The notes under the pieces: model-generated
Databases searched by the model: none
The model's input: the letters and a program-made list of their open reading frames with translations, nothing else
What the model was told of the DNA's origin: nothing
In this document: positions 26,352 to 33,762 of the stretch, piece by piece
Position numbering within the stretch: the first letter of the stretch is position 1
Layout of the letters: each line of letters begins with the position of its first letter
Translations under genes and position numbers: made by a program
Assembly (NCBI RefSeq): GCF_003024155.1
Contig: NZ_CP028136.1
Coordinates: 1,116,001-1,180,000, forward strand
Source of the DNA: Christiangramia fulva
GTDB taxonomy: Bacteria; Bacteroidota; Bacteroidia; Flavobacteriales; Flavobacteriaceae
DNA length: 64,000 nt
Reading direction: 5' to 3'

Positions 26352-27524
26352 ATGAAGAATTATGTGTTTCTTTTTTTATTAGTATTTGCTGCAGTTTCCT
26401 GCCAGAAGGAATCCATTGATCAGATGCCTGTTGAAAATTATGATGCATCTGCCCATGTTCCGGGCAAACCAGACAAACCAGACAAACCAAAAGATTTGAT
26501 TGTTTGCCATTATTCCGAGGAAGATGACAGCTACCTGATTCTCACAATACCAGACAAAGCATTACAGGATCATCTTGATCATGGTGATGTACGCCTGGAC
26601 GATCAGGATGACGATGGCTATGTGCCCGATAATGAATGCGGCTATGGTGAAATGGGGGATTGTGATGATACAAACCCTGACCTAAATCCTGAGACTATCC
26701 ATTACCTCGATAGTGATGTAGATGGCTTTGGTGACCCGGAAAATACAAAAAAAGCTTGTGAGACTCCCGAAGGTTATGTTGACAATGCCGATGATTGTGA
26801 TGACCACAACAAGCTTGTAAACCCTGATGCCGAAGAAATTTGTGATGGCATCGATAATGACTGTGATGGAGCCATTGACGAAGGTTTTGATAAAACCACC
26901 TATTATTATGATGGAGACGGCGATGGATTTGGTGTTGATTCAGCAGACACCAATATTGAAAGTTGCGCTTCTGAAGCTCCTAAAGGTTACGCGGCAGATC
27001 CAGGGGATTGTAATGACGATGATGCAGACGCATATCCTGGCGCAACAGATCTTGATAAAGACTGTGACCCTACCACGTGTTCAAGTCCATACACCTACTA
27101 CCAGGACAATGATGGCGATGGCTTTGGCACATCAAGCTCTATACAAAGCTGTAACTCTCAAGCTCCAGAGGGATATGCCGAATATGATGGGGATTGTAAT
27201 GATGGTGACCCAACCATAAAACCTAGCTCAACAGATCCTGATAAGGATTGTGATCCTAACACTGTTGCCGGAGGGGGTACTAATTCCGGGGGTGGTTGCA
27301 CCAATCCAGTCACTTACTATTATGACAAAGATGGGGATGGTTACGGTAATCCTGACATTTCAAAACAAGCCTGCTCACAACCGCAGGATTATGTAACAAA
27401 CAACACAGACTGTAATGATAATGATAGTAGCGTACATCCTGGAGCAACAGATCCTGCAAAAGATTGTGATTCCAGCACTAATCCTCCGAGTGATGGAAAT
27501 GGGGGAATTATAGTAATACTTTAA
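26352..27524 (+). CDS. Secreted lipoprotein with MopE-like metal-binding repeats
   Basis: 390 residues. Lipoprotein signal peptide (LFLLVFAAVSC, Cys about residue 17), then a PDKPDKP spacer. The rest is a very acidic array of about five repeats: an aromatic strand with DGDGDGFG, a Cys-containing segment ending PxGY, and DCNDDDxxxxPGATD. One copy includes EICDGIDNDCDGAIDEG, the classical MopE-type calcium/copper-binding motif. Cysteines are regularly spaced and probably form disulfides. Surface-exposed and ion-binding by family analogy; no enzymatic domain seen. Preceded by two palindromes and closed by a bidirectional terminator. Confidence 0.85.
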   Translation: MKNYVFLFLLVFAAVSCQKESIDQMPVENYDASAHVPGKPDKPDKPKDLIVCHYSEEDDSYLILTIPDKALQDHLDHGDVRLDDQDDDGYVPDNECGYGEMGDCDDTNPDLNPETIHYLDSDVDGFGDPENTKKACETPEGYVDNADDCDDHNKLVNPDAEEICDGIDNDCDGAIDEGFDKTTYYYDGDGDGFGVDSADTNIESCASEAPKGYAADPGDCNDDDADAYPGATDLDKDCDPTTCSSPYTYYQDNDGDGFGTSSSIQSCNSQAPEGYAEYDGDCNDGDPTIKPSSTDPDKDCDPNTVAGGGTNSGGGCTNPVTYYYDKDGDGYGNPDISKQACSQPQDYVTNNTDCNDNDSSVHPGATDPAKDCDSSTNPPSDGNGGIIVIL

Positions 27525-27540
27525 ACACTATTTGAAAAAC

Positions 27541-27572
27541 AAAAACCACCGATTTTCATCGGTGGTTTTTTT
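27541..27572. terminator. Bidirectional terminator between the MopE-like gene and tRNA-Ala
   Basis: AACCACCGA, loop TTTTCA, TCGGTGGTT with A tract before and T tract after; it serves the plus-strand lipoprotein gene and the minus-strand tRNA. Confidence 0.88.
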
Positions 27573-27573
27573 G

Positions 27574-27648
<75 letters not shown>

Positions 27649-27725
27649 TGCGGCAGCAAATGTAACAAATTTTCTGAAATATGTAAATATTTTGAATTCC
27701 TTAAAAGTCCTTTTTTTAACAATTC

Positions 27726-28559
27726 TTACCCATAATTGATCTTTTTAAAAAGACTATCAATATTAAAATAACCTTTAATAGAATCATTTTGAAACTCTTC
27801 AACATTTGTTGGCGACACACCGGTAAATAACATCATATCTTTTTTAAAATGAGAATAATCATAAAACTCCCAGTCTCTAATAATATCTGCCAGGCATTTT
27901 TTATATATAAAATGTTCTCTTAAAATATAATTGAATTGAATAAGCCTAATATAAAATTTCGGGGCTATACCTATATACTTGTCGAAATAAGCATTGAGGG
28001 TACTGCGAGCTATTGGGTACTTTTCAAGTATCTCTTTTATTGAAATTCTACCATGCCTCTCTAAAATCTCATTAATAAGTTCATCAATAGGAGTCTTATT
28101 CCCCCATTCACCGTAAAAATCTTTGAGGGTGTTGTCCATACGTCGAAGGATTTTTTTTGGACTCTCCATTTCCTCAAAATCTTTATAAAGGGGATCCAGA
28201 ATATCTGGAGGAACTGCACGATAAAAATTATAATGAGGTTTACTCTTTTTGGATAGTTTTAGCTTAGTTATATTGTACCAATACTGCGGCCTCTTTATGC
28301 CCATTGTAATCAATCTTGCTCCAGGATCAACACTCATAGAAAAGTGATTTTCAACCGGCTGTATATTTACCTTCGGCAGCTCTGGCTGAAAACCGTCGGA
28401 ATTAATTTTGGAAAAACCACCATATAGAAAGCATAGATAAATTTTTCCTGAACCAGTTAGGTCATGGTTCTTTATCTCATTTTTATAATCCATAATACTC
28501 ACATTAAAAAATAATGGATGATCATCAAGAAGGAGATGGTTTGCCGTATAATCTGCCAT
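27726..28559 (-). CDS. AraC-family transcriptional regulator
   Basis: 277 residues. The C-terminal hundred residues form the double helix-turn-helix DNA-binding domain: first unit ISIKEILEKYPIARSTLNAYFDKYIGIAPKFYIRLIQFN, second ending DWEFYDYSHFKKDMMLFTGVSPTNVEEF, which matches the AraC signature. The N-terminal 170 residues are a variable sensing domain of unknown ligand. Fairly AT-rich. It is transcribed away from the MATE exporter across a 297-base gap that holds a palindrome and a small ORF. Confidence 0.87.
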   Translation of the reverse strand: MADYTANHLLLDDHPLFFNVSIMDYKNEIKNHDLTGSGKIYLCFLYGGFSKINSDGFQPELPKVNIQPVENHFSMSVDPGARLITMGIKRPQYWYNITKLKLSKKSKPHYNFYRAVPPDILDPLYKDFEEMESPKKILRRMDNTLKDFYGEWGNKTPIDELINEILERHGRISIKEILEKYPIARSTLNAYFDKYIGIAPKFYIRLIQFNYILREHFIYKKCLADIIRDWEFYDYSHFKKDMMLFTGVSPTNVEEFQNDSIKGYFNIDSLFKKINYG

Positions 28560-28601
28560 AGGTGAAGCCCTATCTAATTCTGGTAAATAGGTTAGTAAAA
28601 A

Positions 28602-28712
28602 TTATCTGTCTTTTACTTCCAGACTAAAACAAATGGCATCTAAGGCTTTTAGTAAGTGCTTTAGGTAGAGTTCTCTGGCAGTAAATGTAGCGCCTGATAA
28701 ATTTGTAATCAT
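28602..28712 (-). CDS. Possible small protein upstream of the AraC-type regulator
   Basis: A 36-residue ORF with ATG start, beginning MITNLSGATFTAREL and ending SLEVKDR, ending 42 bases before the AraC-type gene on the same strand. It has an amphipathic, leucine-rich middle (LYLKHLLKALDAI). No family is recognised; it may be a leader peptide, a true small protein or chance. No clear ribosome site. Confidence 0.25.
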   Translation of the reverse strand: MITNLSGATFTARELYLKHLLKALDAICFSLEVKDR

Positions 28713-28759
28713 GCTAAATTAATAATTATAAAATTTTTCCCACCTTGAAAATGAAAGTT

Positions 28760-28774
28760 TTAATGATTCATTAA
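28760..28774. promoter_or_regulatory. Palindromic operator candidate between the AraC-type and MATE genes
   Basis: TTAATGA-T-TCATTAA, perfect 7-base arms, between divergent genes, 56 bases upstream of the MATE -7 box. Confidence 0.35.
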
Positions 28775-28829
28775 CTCCTTTACTAACTCAATTACAAAAA
28801 CTGAGGGTTAATTTTTATAGGAATCCCTC

Positions 28830-28837
28830 TATATTTG
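28830..28837 (+). promoter_or_regulatory. -7 promoter element for the MATE exporter
   Basis: TATATTTG, a perfect TAnnTTTG, 18 bases upstream of the TTG start. An AAGGAAA stretch at 28849-28855 right before the TTG resembles a ribosome-binding site and supports that start. Confidence 0.6.
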
Positions 28838-28855
28838 CCTTTCATTTGAAGGAAA

Positions 28856-30184
28856 TTGGATAATTCAACCAGTTTTAAAAATATCAATCGAATTGCTATT
28901 CCGGCTATCATCGCGGGTATCGCAGAACCGCTGATCTCCCTTACCGATATTGCCGTAATTGGAAATGTTGACGAGCATTCTATTGAGGCCCTCGCAGCGG
29001 CAGGAATTGTTGGTTCCTTTCTTTCAGCCATCATCTGGATCGTAGCGCAGACGAAAACTGCCATTTCAGCGATAGTTTCCCAGCATCTTGGCGCAAATCG
29101 CCTTCATGCGGTAAAAACGCTTATTCCCCAGGCAATTGCCTTTAATTTCCTTTTTAGCCTGGTTATCTATGCCGTCACAGCCTATTTTGCACGCGCAATT
29201 TTCAGCGCCTATAATGCGGAAGGTCTCATTCTGAAATATTCTGAAGATTACTACCAGATAAGGGCCTTAGGCTATCCGCTTACACTTGTCACTTTTGCCA
29301 TTTTCGGAGTTTTTCGCGGACTCCAGAATACGCTTTGGGCCATGAAATGCAGCCTCACCGGTGCAGCAGTTAACGTCGCCTTGGACTATTTGCTGGTGTA
29401 TGGAGTTGAAGGGATCATTCCGCCCATGCACCTCAAAGGTGCTGCTTATGCAAGTCTTACCGCTCAGGGCGTCATGCTGGTAATGGCTTTCTGGTTCTTT
29501 TTTAAAAAGACCCCTTTTCACTTAAAACTGAGTTGGAATATAAATCCACGAATGAAAGGACTGCTGCTCATGGCCGCAAACCTCTTTGTTCGAACGGCAG
29601 CGCTTAATTTTGCCATTTACCTTGCCAATGCTTACGCGACAGATTATGGGAAAAATTATATCGCCGCCCAGAGCATTTTGATGAATATCTGGCTGTTTTT
29701 CAGTTTTTTTATCGATGGTTATGCCAACGCGGGAAACGCCATTGGCGGGAAATTACTGGGTGCGAAAGATTACAAGAATCTTTGGGAATTAAGCAAAAGG
29801 ATCAGCAAATATGCGGTATTGATCGCATTGATCCTTATGGCTGTTTGTGCAGTTCTTTATAACCAGATTGGCTTAATTTTCAATAAGGAAGCTTCCGTTT
29901 TAGTGCTTTTTTCATCAGTTTTCTGGATTGTTCTTCTCATGCAACCCGTGAATGCGATTGCTTTTATGTTCGATGGTATTTTTAAAGGACTGGGCGAAGC
30001 AAAATACCTTCGGAATGTGCTTTTAGTTGCTAATTTTCTCGGCTTCACCCCTGCCCTGCTCATTTCAGATTACTTCGGTCTCAAATTATACGGAATTTGG
30101 ATCGCATTTTTTGTTTGGATGCTTATAAGAAGCAGTACGCTGGTCATTTATTTCCGAAGAAAATATCTGCATAAGGACGTTTAG
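28856..30184 (+). CDS. MATE-family exporter (DinF-like branch)
   Basis: 442 residues with twelve hydrophobic segments in two bundles of six. Sodium- or proton-driven efflux of organic cations or drugs. IAIPAIIAGIAEPLISLTD opens TM1, with SLTDIAVIGNV typical of the DinF branch; the second half restarts at LLLMAANLFVRTAALNF. TTG start at 28856, supported by a purine-rich stretch and a good promoter just upstream. Possible target of the divergent AraC-type regulator. Substrate unknown. Confidence 0.92.
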   Translation: MDNSTSFKNINRIAIPAIIAGIAEPLISLTDIAVIGNVDEHSIEALAAAGIVGSFLSAIIWIVAQTKTAISAIVSQHLGANRLHAVKTLIPQAIAFNFLFSLVIYAVTAYFARAIFSAYNAEGLILKYSEDYYQIRALGYPLTLVTFAIFGVFRGLQNTLWAMKCSLTGAAVNVALDYLLVYGVEGIIPPMHLKGAAYASLTAQGVMLVMAFWFFFKKTPFHLKLSWNINPRMKGLLLMAANLFVRTAALNFAIYLANAYATDYGKNYIAAQSILMNIWLFFSFFIDGYANAGNAIGGKLLGAKDYKNLWELSKRISKYAVLIALILMAVCAVLYNQIGLIFNKEASVLVLFSSVFWIVLLMQPVNAIAFMFDGIFKGLGEAKYLRNVLLVANFLGFTPALLISDYFGLKLYGIWIAFFVWMLIRSSTLVIYFRRKYLHKDV

Positions 30185-30222
30185 AATCTGTTAAGTACAT
30201 GCCCGCTTTAAGCCTTAATCCT

Positions 30223-30230
30223 TAACTTTG
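30223..30230 (+). promoter_or_regulatory. -7 promoter element for the enoyl-CoA hydratase homologue
   Basis: TAACTTTG, 14 bases upstream of the ATG at 30245, implying a leader of about 10 bases. Confidence 0.6.
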
Positions 30231-30244
30231 AGAAAAACATCATT

Positions 30245-31009
30245 ATGACCAACCGCGAAGACGGCAGTTTATATACTCATATTGAAAATGGCATTGCCAC
30301 CATAGAATTCGGCCATCCGGCGAGTAATTCATTTCCAGCCGTTTTACTGGAAAGGCTGGAAAAGGAAATTTCAAAGCTTTCCGATGAAGATTCAGCAAAG
30401 ATCATTCTCTTAAGATCGGAAGGCGAAAAAGCTTTTTGTGCAGGTGCTTCTTTTAATGAGCTGGTGGCTATCGACAATATGCAGGCGGGAAAACTTTTCT
30501 TTTCGGGATTCGCGAATGTGATCAATGCCATGCGGAAATGTAAAAAACTGATCATTGGCAGGATCCAGGGAAAAACTGTTGGCGGTGGCGTAGGCCTTAT
30601 CGCCGCATGTGATTATGCCATGGCCACAGAAGCAGCAGCGATCAAACTCTCCGAACTAAGTATCGGGATCGGACCTTTTGTTATTGCGCCTGCGGTAGAA
30701 CGAAAAATTGGTGTTGCCGCACTTGCTGAGCTGAGCCTGGCAGCCCATGAATGGAAAAATGCTTACTGGGCACAGGAAAAAGGATTGTACGCAAAAGTTC
30801 TCGAAAATATTTCTGAACTTGATAAAGAGTTAGAATTATTTACCGAAAAACTTGCCTCTTACAATCCAGAAGCTTTATATGAAATGAAAAAGGTCTTCTG
30901 GCAAGGAACCTATCACTGGAGTGAGTTACTGTTGAAAAATGCAGCAATTTCAGGTGAACTTGTGCTTTCCGATTTTACCAAAAAGGCACTCGAAAAATTC
31001 AAAAAATAG
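30245..31009 (+). CDS. Enoyl-CoA hydratase/isomerase family protein
   Basis: 254 residues, crotonase fold. FCAGASFNELVAID supplies the first oxyanion-hole loop and IQGKTVGGGVGLIAACDYAMAT the second. The glutamates used by classical hydratases are not both in place: the second site reads KLSELSIGIGPFVIAPAVERKIG with one Glu. So hydratase, isomerase or other crotonase chemistry is open. It heads a cluster with two very small membrane proteins; the first starts 5 bases after its stop. Confidence 0.88.
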   Translation: MTNREDGSLYTHIENGIATIEFGHPASNSFPAVLLERLEKEISKLSDEDSAKIILLRSEGEKAFCAGASFNELVAIDNMQAGKLFFSGFANVINAMRKCKKLIIGRIQGKTVGGGVGLIAACDYAMATEAAAIKLSELSIGIGPFVIAPAVERKIGVAALAELSLAAHEWKNAYWAQEKGLYAKVLENISELDKELELFTEKLASYNPEALYEMKKVFWQGTYHWSELLLKNAAISGELVLSDFTKKALEKFKK

Positions 31010-31014
31010 AAGGA

Positions 31015-31128
31015 ATGTGGGCAGAATTGGGTAATTTTCTAATGGATAATCTTTTCCTGTTCCTTGGCTTACTCATCGGAATAATAGCACTTATTATCCT
31101 TCGAAAAACCTTAAAAATTAAACCATGA
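31015..31128 (+). CDS. Small single-pass membrane protein, 37 residues
   Basis: Begins MWAELGNF 5 bases after the enoyl-CoA hydratase stop, with AAGGA immediately before the ATG. One hydrophobic segment (LFLFLGLLIGIIALIIL) is followed by a basic tail (RKTLKIKP), so the N-terminus would face the periplasm by the positive-inside rule. Its stop TGA overlaps the ATG of the next small protein (ATGA). The tight packing is the main evidence that it is real; family unknown. Confidence 0.6.
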   Translation: MWAELGNFLMDNLFLFLGLLIGIIALIILRKTLKIKP

Positions 31129-31316
31129 CTTTACAACAACCAGAATTACCACAGGACAAACCGGCAACACCCAATGAGGAATGGGGCTGGACGATCGAAC
31201 ATTTTCTGCAGGATAATTTTTGGTACCTGCTGGGTCTTGCCCTGGTTATTTTTATATTCTTTTTTGCACGCTACAGTTACCGAAAACGCTACCTGGATAA
31301 AAATAATAATGAATAG
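31125..31316 (+). CDS. Small single-pass membrane protein, 63 residues
   Basis: A polar N-terminus of about 33 residues (ending IEHFLQDNFW) is followed by one TM helix (YLLGLALVIFIFFFARY) and a basic tail (SYRKRYLDKNNNE). Coupled by ATGA overlap to the 37-residue membrane protein upstream. No family recognised. Same layout as its neighbour (one TM, basic C-terminus), so the two could associate in the membrane; this is inference. Confidence 0.65.
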   Translation: MTLQQPELPQDKPATPNEEWGWTIEHFLQDNFWYLLGLALVIFIFFFARYSYRKRYLDKNNNE

Positions 31317-31364
31317 CGATATTTTGAGCGAGGCATAAGTAAAAATCAAGATTTAGCTTAAAAA

Positions 31365-31395
31365 TTACGTAATGATTATTTATATTTACACGTAA
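31365..31395 (+). promoter_or_regulatory. Promoter-operator of the DUF6364/PIN toxin-antitoxin pair
   Basis: Inverted repeat TTACGT (31365-31370) and ACGTAA (31390-31395) brackets a -7-like box TATATTTA (31381-31388), 13 bases before the antitoxin ATG. This is the expected layout of an autorepressed toxin-antitoxin promoter. Confidence 0.5.
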
Positions 31396-31407
31396 AACAT
31401 ATCGGCG

Positions 31408-31653
31408 ATGGATAAAAAGCTCACTTTAAGTTTAAACAGTAACATTATTGAATCTGCGAAACATTATGCAAAATCAAATAATATTAGCTTATCAAAATTG
31501 ATAGAATCATACCTGGGTTCGCTAACAAAAAAAGAAGAGAAAAAAAGCGAGATTACGCCATTGGTTAAAAGCCTAAGCGGAGTTATTTCAATAGATGATG
31601 ATTTTGATGAAAAAGAAGAATACACTCAATATTTAATCGAGAAATATAAATGA
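31408..31653 (+). CDS. DUF6364-family antitoxin
   Basis: 81 residues. N-terminal ribbon-helix-helix-like segment (KLTLSLNSNIIESAKHYAKSN then ISLSKLIESYL) is the DNA-binding half; the lysine-rich linker and acidic C-terminus (IDDDFDEKEEYTQYLIEKYK) would wrap the toxin. Stop overlaps the toxin ATG (ATGA, 31650-31653). Predicted to neutralise the PIN RNase and repress its own promoter. Confidence 0.82.
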   Translation: MDKKLTLSLNSNIIESAKHYAKSNNISLSKLIESYLGSLTKKEEKKSEITPLVKSLSGVISIDDDFDEKEEYTQYLIEKYK

Positions 31654-32063
31654 AAAGAATATTGATTGACACTAATATTGTCATAGATCTGCTCTCAGGA
31701 AGAAAGGATTTTTATGATGATGCGGCAAATTTATTCTCCCAAGCGGATAAAAAACAACTTCAACTTACAATTTCATCTTTAACTTTTGCAAACACTAATT
31801 ACATTCTTACAAAATTAAAATCTCCAAAAGAAGCACGAGAAATTTTAAGGAAATTCAAGGTGCTGGTAGAAGTTCTTAGTCTTGATGATAAAATAACCGA
31901 ACTCGCTTTAAGTGACGAAAGTTTTTCTGATTTTGAGGATGGACTGCAATATTATTCTGCAATTGAAAATGGCGTGGATATAATAATCACGAGAAATAAG
32001 AAAGATTTTAAAAATTCAAGATTACCTGTACTTACAGCAAGAGAATATTTAGCGACGAAATAA
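31650..32063 (+). CDS. PIN-domain RNase toxin (VapC-like)
   Basis: 137 residues. Metal-dependent RNase. Acidic residues in place: Asp7 in ILIDTNIVIDLL, the DFEDGLQYYSA cluster near residue 103, and TRNKKDFKNS near residue 122. Middle helices contain the usual acidic position less clearly. Codons are AT-rich compared with neighbours, as is common for mobile toxin-antitoxin modules. Translation is coupled to the antitoxin. Confidence 0.85.
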   Translation: MKRILIDTNIVIDLLSGRKDFYDDAANLFSQADKKQLQLTISSLTFANTNYILTKLKSPKEAREILRKFKVLVEVLSLDDKITELALSDESFSDFEDGLQYYSAIENGVDIIITRNKKDFKNSRLPVLTAREYLATK

Positions 32064-32219
32064 TTTTGCGAGTGGTTAACATCGCATTTTTGCCTTGCGT
32101 CTATTCACTTAAAAGAAACCTTATAGAAATCAAGTAAAGAAAAACAAGATCGGAGGTCCGTATCTTCACTACCAAAACTTTAGGAACATATGTGACCGTT
32201 CTTCAGTTTTTTAAATGGA

Positions 32220-32288
32220 ATGGGGCTCTGGCTGATAATCGCCTTAATCCTGATTGGTATTTTTATCTACCGAAAATCAAAAAAATAA
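32220..32288 (+). CDS. Possible 22-residue membrane peptide
   Basis: ATG at 32220 gives a peptide starting MGLWLIIALILIGIF and ending YRKSKK, the same TM-plus-basic-tail plan as the small proteins at 31015 and 31125 upstream of the toxin-antitoxin pair. It stops one base before the convergent oxygenase gene's stop. Could be a remnant of a longer gene. Too short to be sure. Confidence 0.25.
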   Translation: MGLWLIIALILIGIFIYRKSKK

Positions 32289-32975
32289 CTACCTGGTTTT
32301 AAGCCATCCTGTAATGCTCAGTCTGGGAACTTCCACAGCCTTTACTTCATGCTCCAGCTCCTGGCTTTCGAAGATCACCAACCTGCCAGGAAAAGGATAT
32401 AAATTCACTTGATCTTCCCTTCCGTTATCATCAAAATAAATAGTAAGCTCGCCTCCGTTTTCAGGTTTCCAGTCTTCTGAATTGAGGTAACAAACGATCG
32501 AAAGCTTTCGCCGGCCATCATTCTGAAAAGTATCCAGATGGCGTTTATAAAAAGTGCCTTTGGGATATAGCGCATAATGGAATTCTTTAGTGAGAATTCC
32601 CATAAAACAGGTTCTATTCAGATATTCCACCAGGGAATTTACCTTATTGAAAAACAGTTTTTCGGCTTCTCCTTTTTCTTCCTCGTTGATCCAGAGGATA
32701 AAATCTCCGCGAATAGATTTTTCTATGATCTCATTGGTGAAATTGCCAATAGCGGCTTTCTTGAAGTTATCTTCCTCATATTTCTCAAGCAGACTATCTC
32801 GCAGGAGGGCTACCTCGTTCTGTTCAAAAAAATGATCGATTACGCTGTACTTCTTTTCAATTAGATCAGAAATGATCTTCTCATAAAGCGGGTTCACGTC
32901 ATATTCGAGCTGTTCGTAAAGTTCAGGAGTTTCAGTCATACGGTGAAAATTTCGCAAATATAGATCAGAAATCAA
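32289..32975 (-). CDS. 2-oxoglutarate/Fe(II)-dependent oxygenase, prolyl hydroxylase-like
   Basis: 228 residues. The C-terminal double-stranded beta helix has the iron triad His-x-Asp in FYKRHLDTF and a distal His in SQELEHEVKAV, followed by the oxoglutarate Arg in PRLSITGW. The strand GRRKLSIVCYLN and the ENGGELTIYF segment are typical of P4Hc enzymes. Substrate is unknown; bacterial relatives hydroxylate prolines in EF-Tu or ribosomal proteins. Divergent from the queD-like gene. Confidence 0.88.
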   Translation of the reverse strand: MISDLYLRNFHRMTETPELYEQLEYDVNPLYEKIISDLIEKKYSVIDHFFEQNEVALLRDSLLEKYEEDNFKKAAIGNFTNEIIEKSIRGDFILWINEEEKGEAEKLFFNKVNSLVEYLNRTCFMGILTKEFHYALYPKGTFYKRHLDTFQNDGRRKLSIVCYLNSEDWKPENGGELTIYFDDNGREDQVNLYPFPGRLVIFESQELEHEVKAVEVPRLSITGWLKTR

Positions 32976-33012
32976 ATCGCTGATGTTAAAATATCAGCCA
33001 TATTTTTTCAAT

Positions 33013-33020
33013 TATCTTTG
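33013..33020 (+). promoter_or_regulatory. -7 promoter element fixing the queD-like start
   Basis: TATCTTTG, perfect TAnnTTTG, 20 bases before the ATG at 33040. The frame is open further upstream to 32983, but that start would lie ahead of the transcription start. Confidence 0.65.
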
Positions 33021-33039
33021 TACTCAAATTACGAGTAAA

Positions 33040-33489
33040 ATGAGCAAGATCAGGATCACCAAACAATTTTCTTTTGAAACGGGACATGCCCTTTACGGCT
33101 ATGACGGAAAATGCCGAAATGTACACGGCCACTCCTATAAACTCAGCGTCACGGTAATAGGAGAACCGATCACCGATATCGAAAATGTGAAATTTGGAAT
33201 GGTGATCGATTTTGGAGACCTGAAAAAGATCGTAAAATCAGAAATTGTTGACAAATTTGATCATGCAACCGTTTTCAACAGGAATACACCACACCTTGAG
33301 CTCGCCAGAGAATTAAAAGATCGTGGTCATGATGTGATTTTGGTCGATTACCAGCCCACCAGTGAAAATATGGTCATTGATTTTGCAAAAAAGATCAATA
33401 AACACCTGCCTTCCCATATTAAGCTCCATTCGTTAAAACTTCAGGAAACCGACACTTCCTTTGCCGAATGGTACGCGATTGATAACTAA
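33040..33489 (+). CDS. queD: 6-carboxytetrahydropterin synthase / 6-pyruvoyl-tetrahydropterin synthase family
   Basis: 149 residues. Zinc histidines in FETGHALY and HGHSY, with catalytic Cys in GKCRNVHGH, the CxxxHGH arrangement of QueD; the Glu in KLQETDTSFAEW is the pterin anchor. Converts dihydroneopterin triphosphate to 6-carboxy-tetrahydropterin on the queuosine path, or acts as a PTPS-like enzyme. No queC or queE neighbours here. Start chosen at 33040 from the promoter and family length. Confidence 0.87.
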   Translation: MSKIRITKQFSFETGHALYGYDGKCRNVHGHSYKLSVTVIGEPITDIENVKFGMVIDFGDLKKIVKSEIVDKFDHATVFNRNTPHLELARELKDRGHDVILVDYQPTSENMVIDFAKKINKHLPSHIKLHSLKLQETDTSFAEWYAIDN

Positions 33490-33695
33490 AGCTAAAAGCT
33501 GTATGTTCTTGCAAGTCATTTCGAACGAAGTGAGAAATCTCATATCTTAGCTCATCCTGTTGAATTTATAAGCCATCCTAAACTATTTTCAGAATCTTTT
33601 TTAAAGAATATCCAAGCCCTCTGCCAAGAAGAAAGACTCTGCTTCTCATAAAATTTAAGACTGGCAAGAACCTGTGAAGTCTCTCTTTTAGCTTT
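33488..33695. repeat. MITE-like element with imperfect terminal inverted repeats
   Basis: About 208 bases between queD and lpxH. The left end AAAGCTAAAAG (33488-33498) plus GTTCTTGCAAGTC (33505-33517) is mirrored on the right by GACTGGCAAGAAC (33659-33671) plus CTTTTAGCTTT (33685-33695): 11 bases perfect and 13 bases with one mismatch, differing in the spacing between the blocks. The interior holds TCATTTCGAACGAAGTGAGA. No ORF of note. Looks like a non-autonomous mobile repeat. Confidence 0.5.
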
Positions 33696-33762
33696 CGCTT
33701 AAGGCTAATTGCTTAAAGCCCATTCAGGGAAATCTTTTATCTTTATCCCGAATTCATTGTCC

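Noticed and set aside
26590..27500. Repeated DNA in the MopE-like gene as a CRISPR or satellite
   Set aside because: The period follows protein repeats, varies in length and drifts at synonymous positions.
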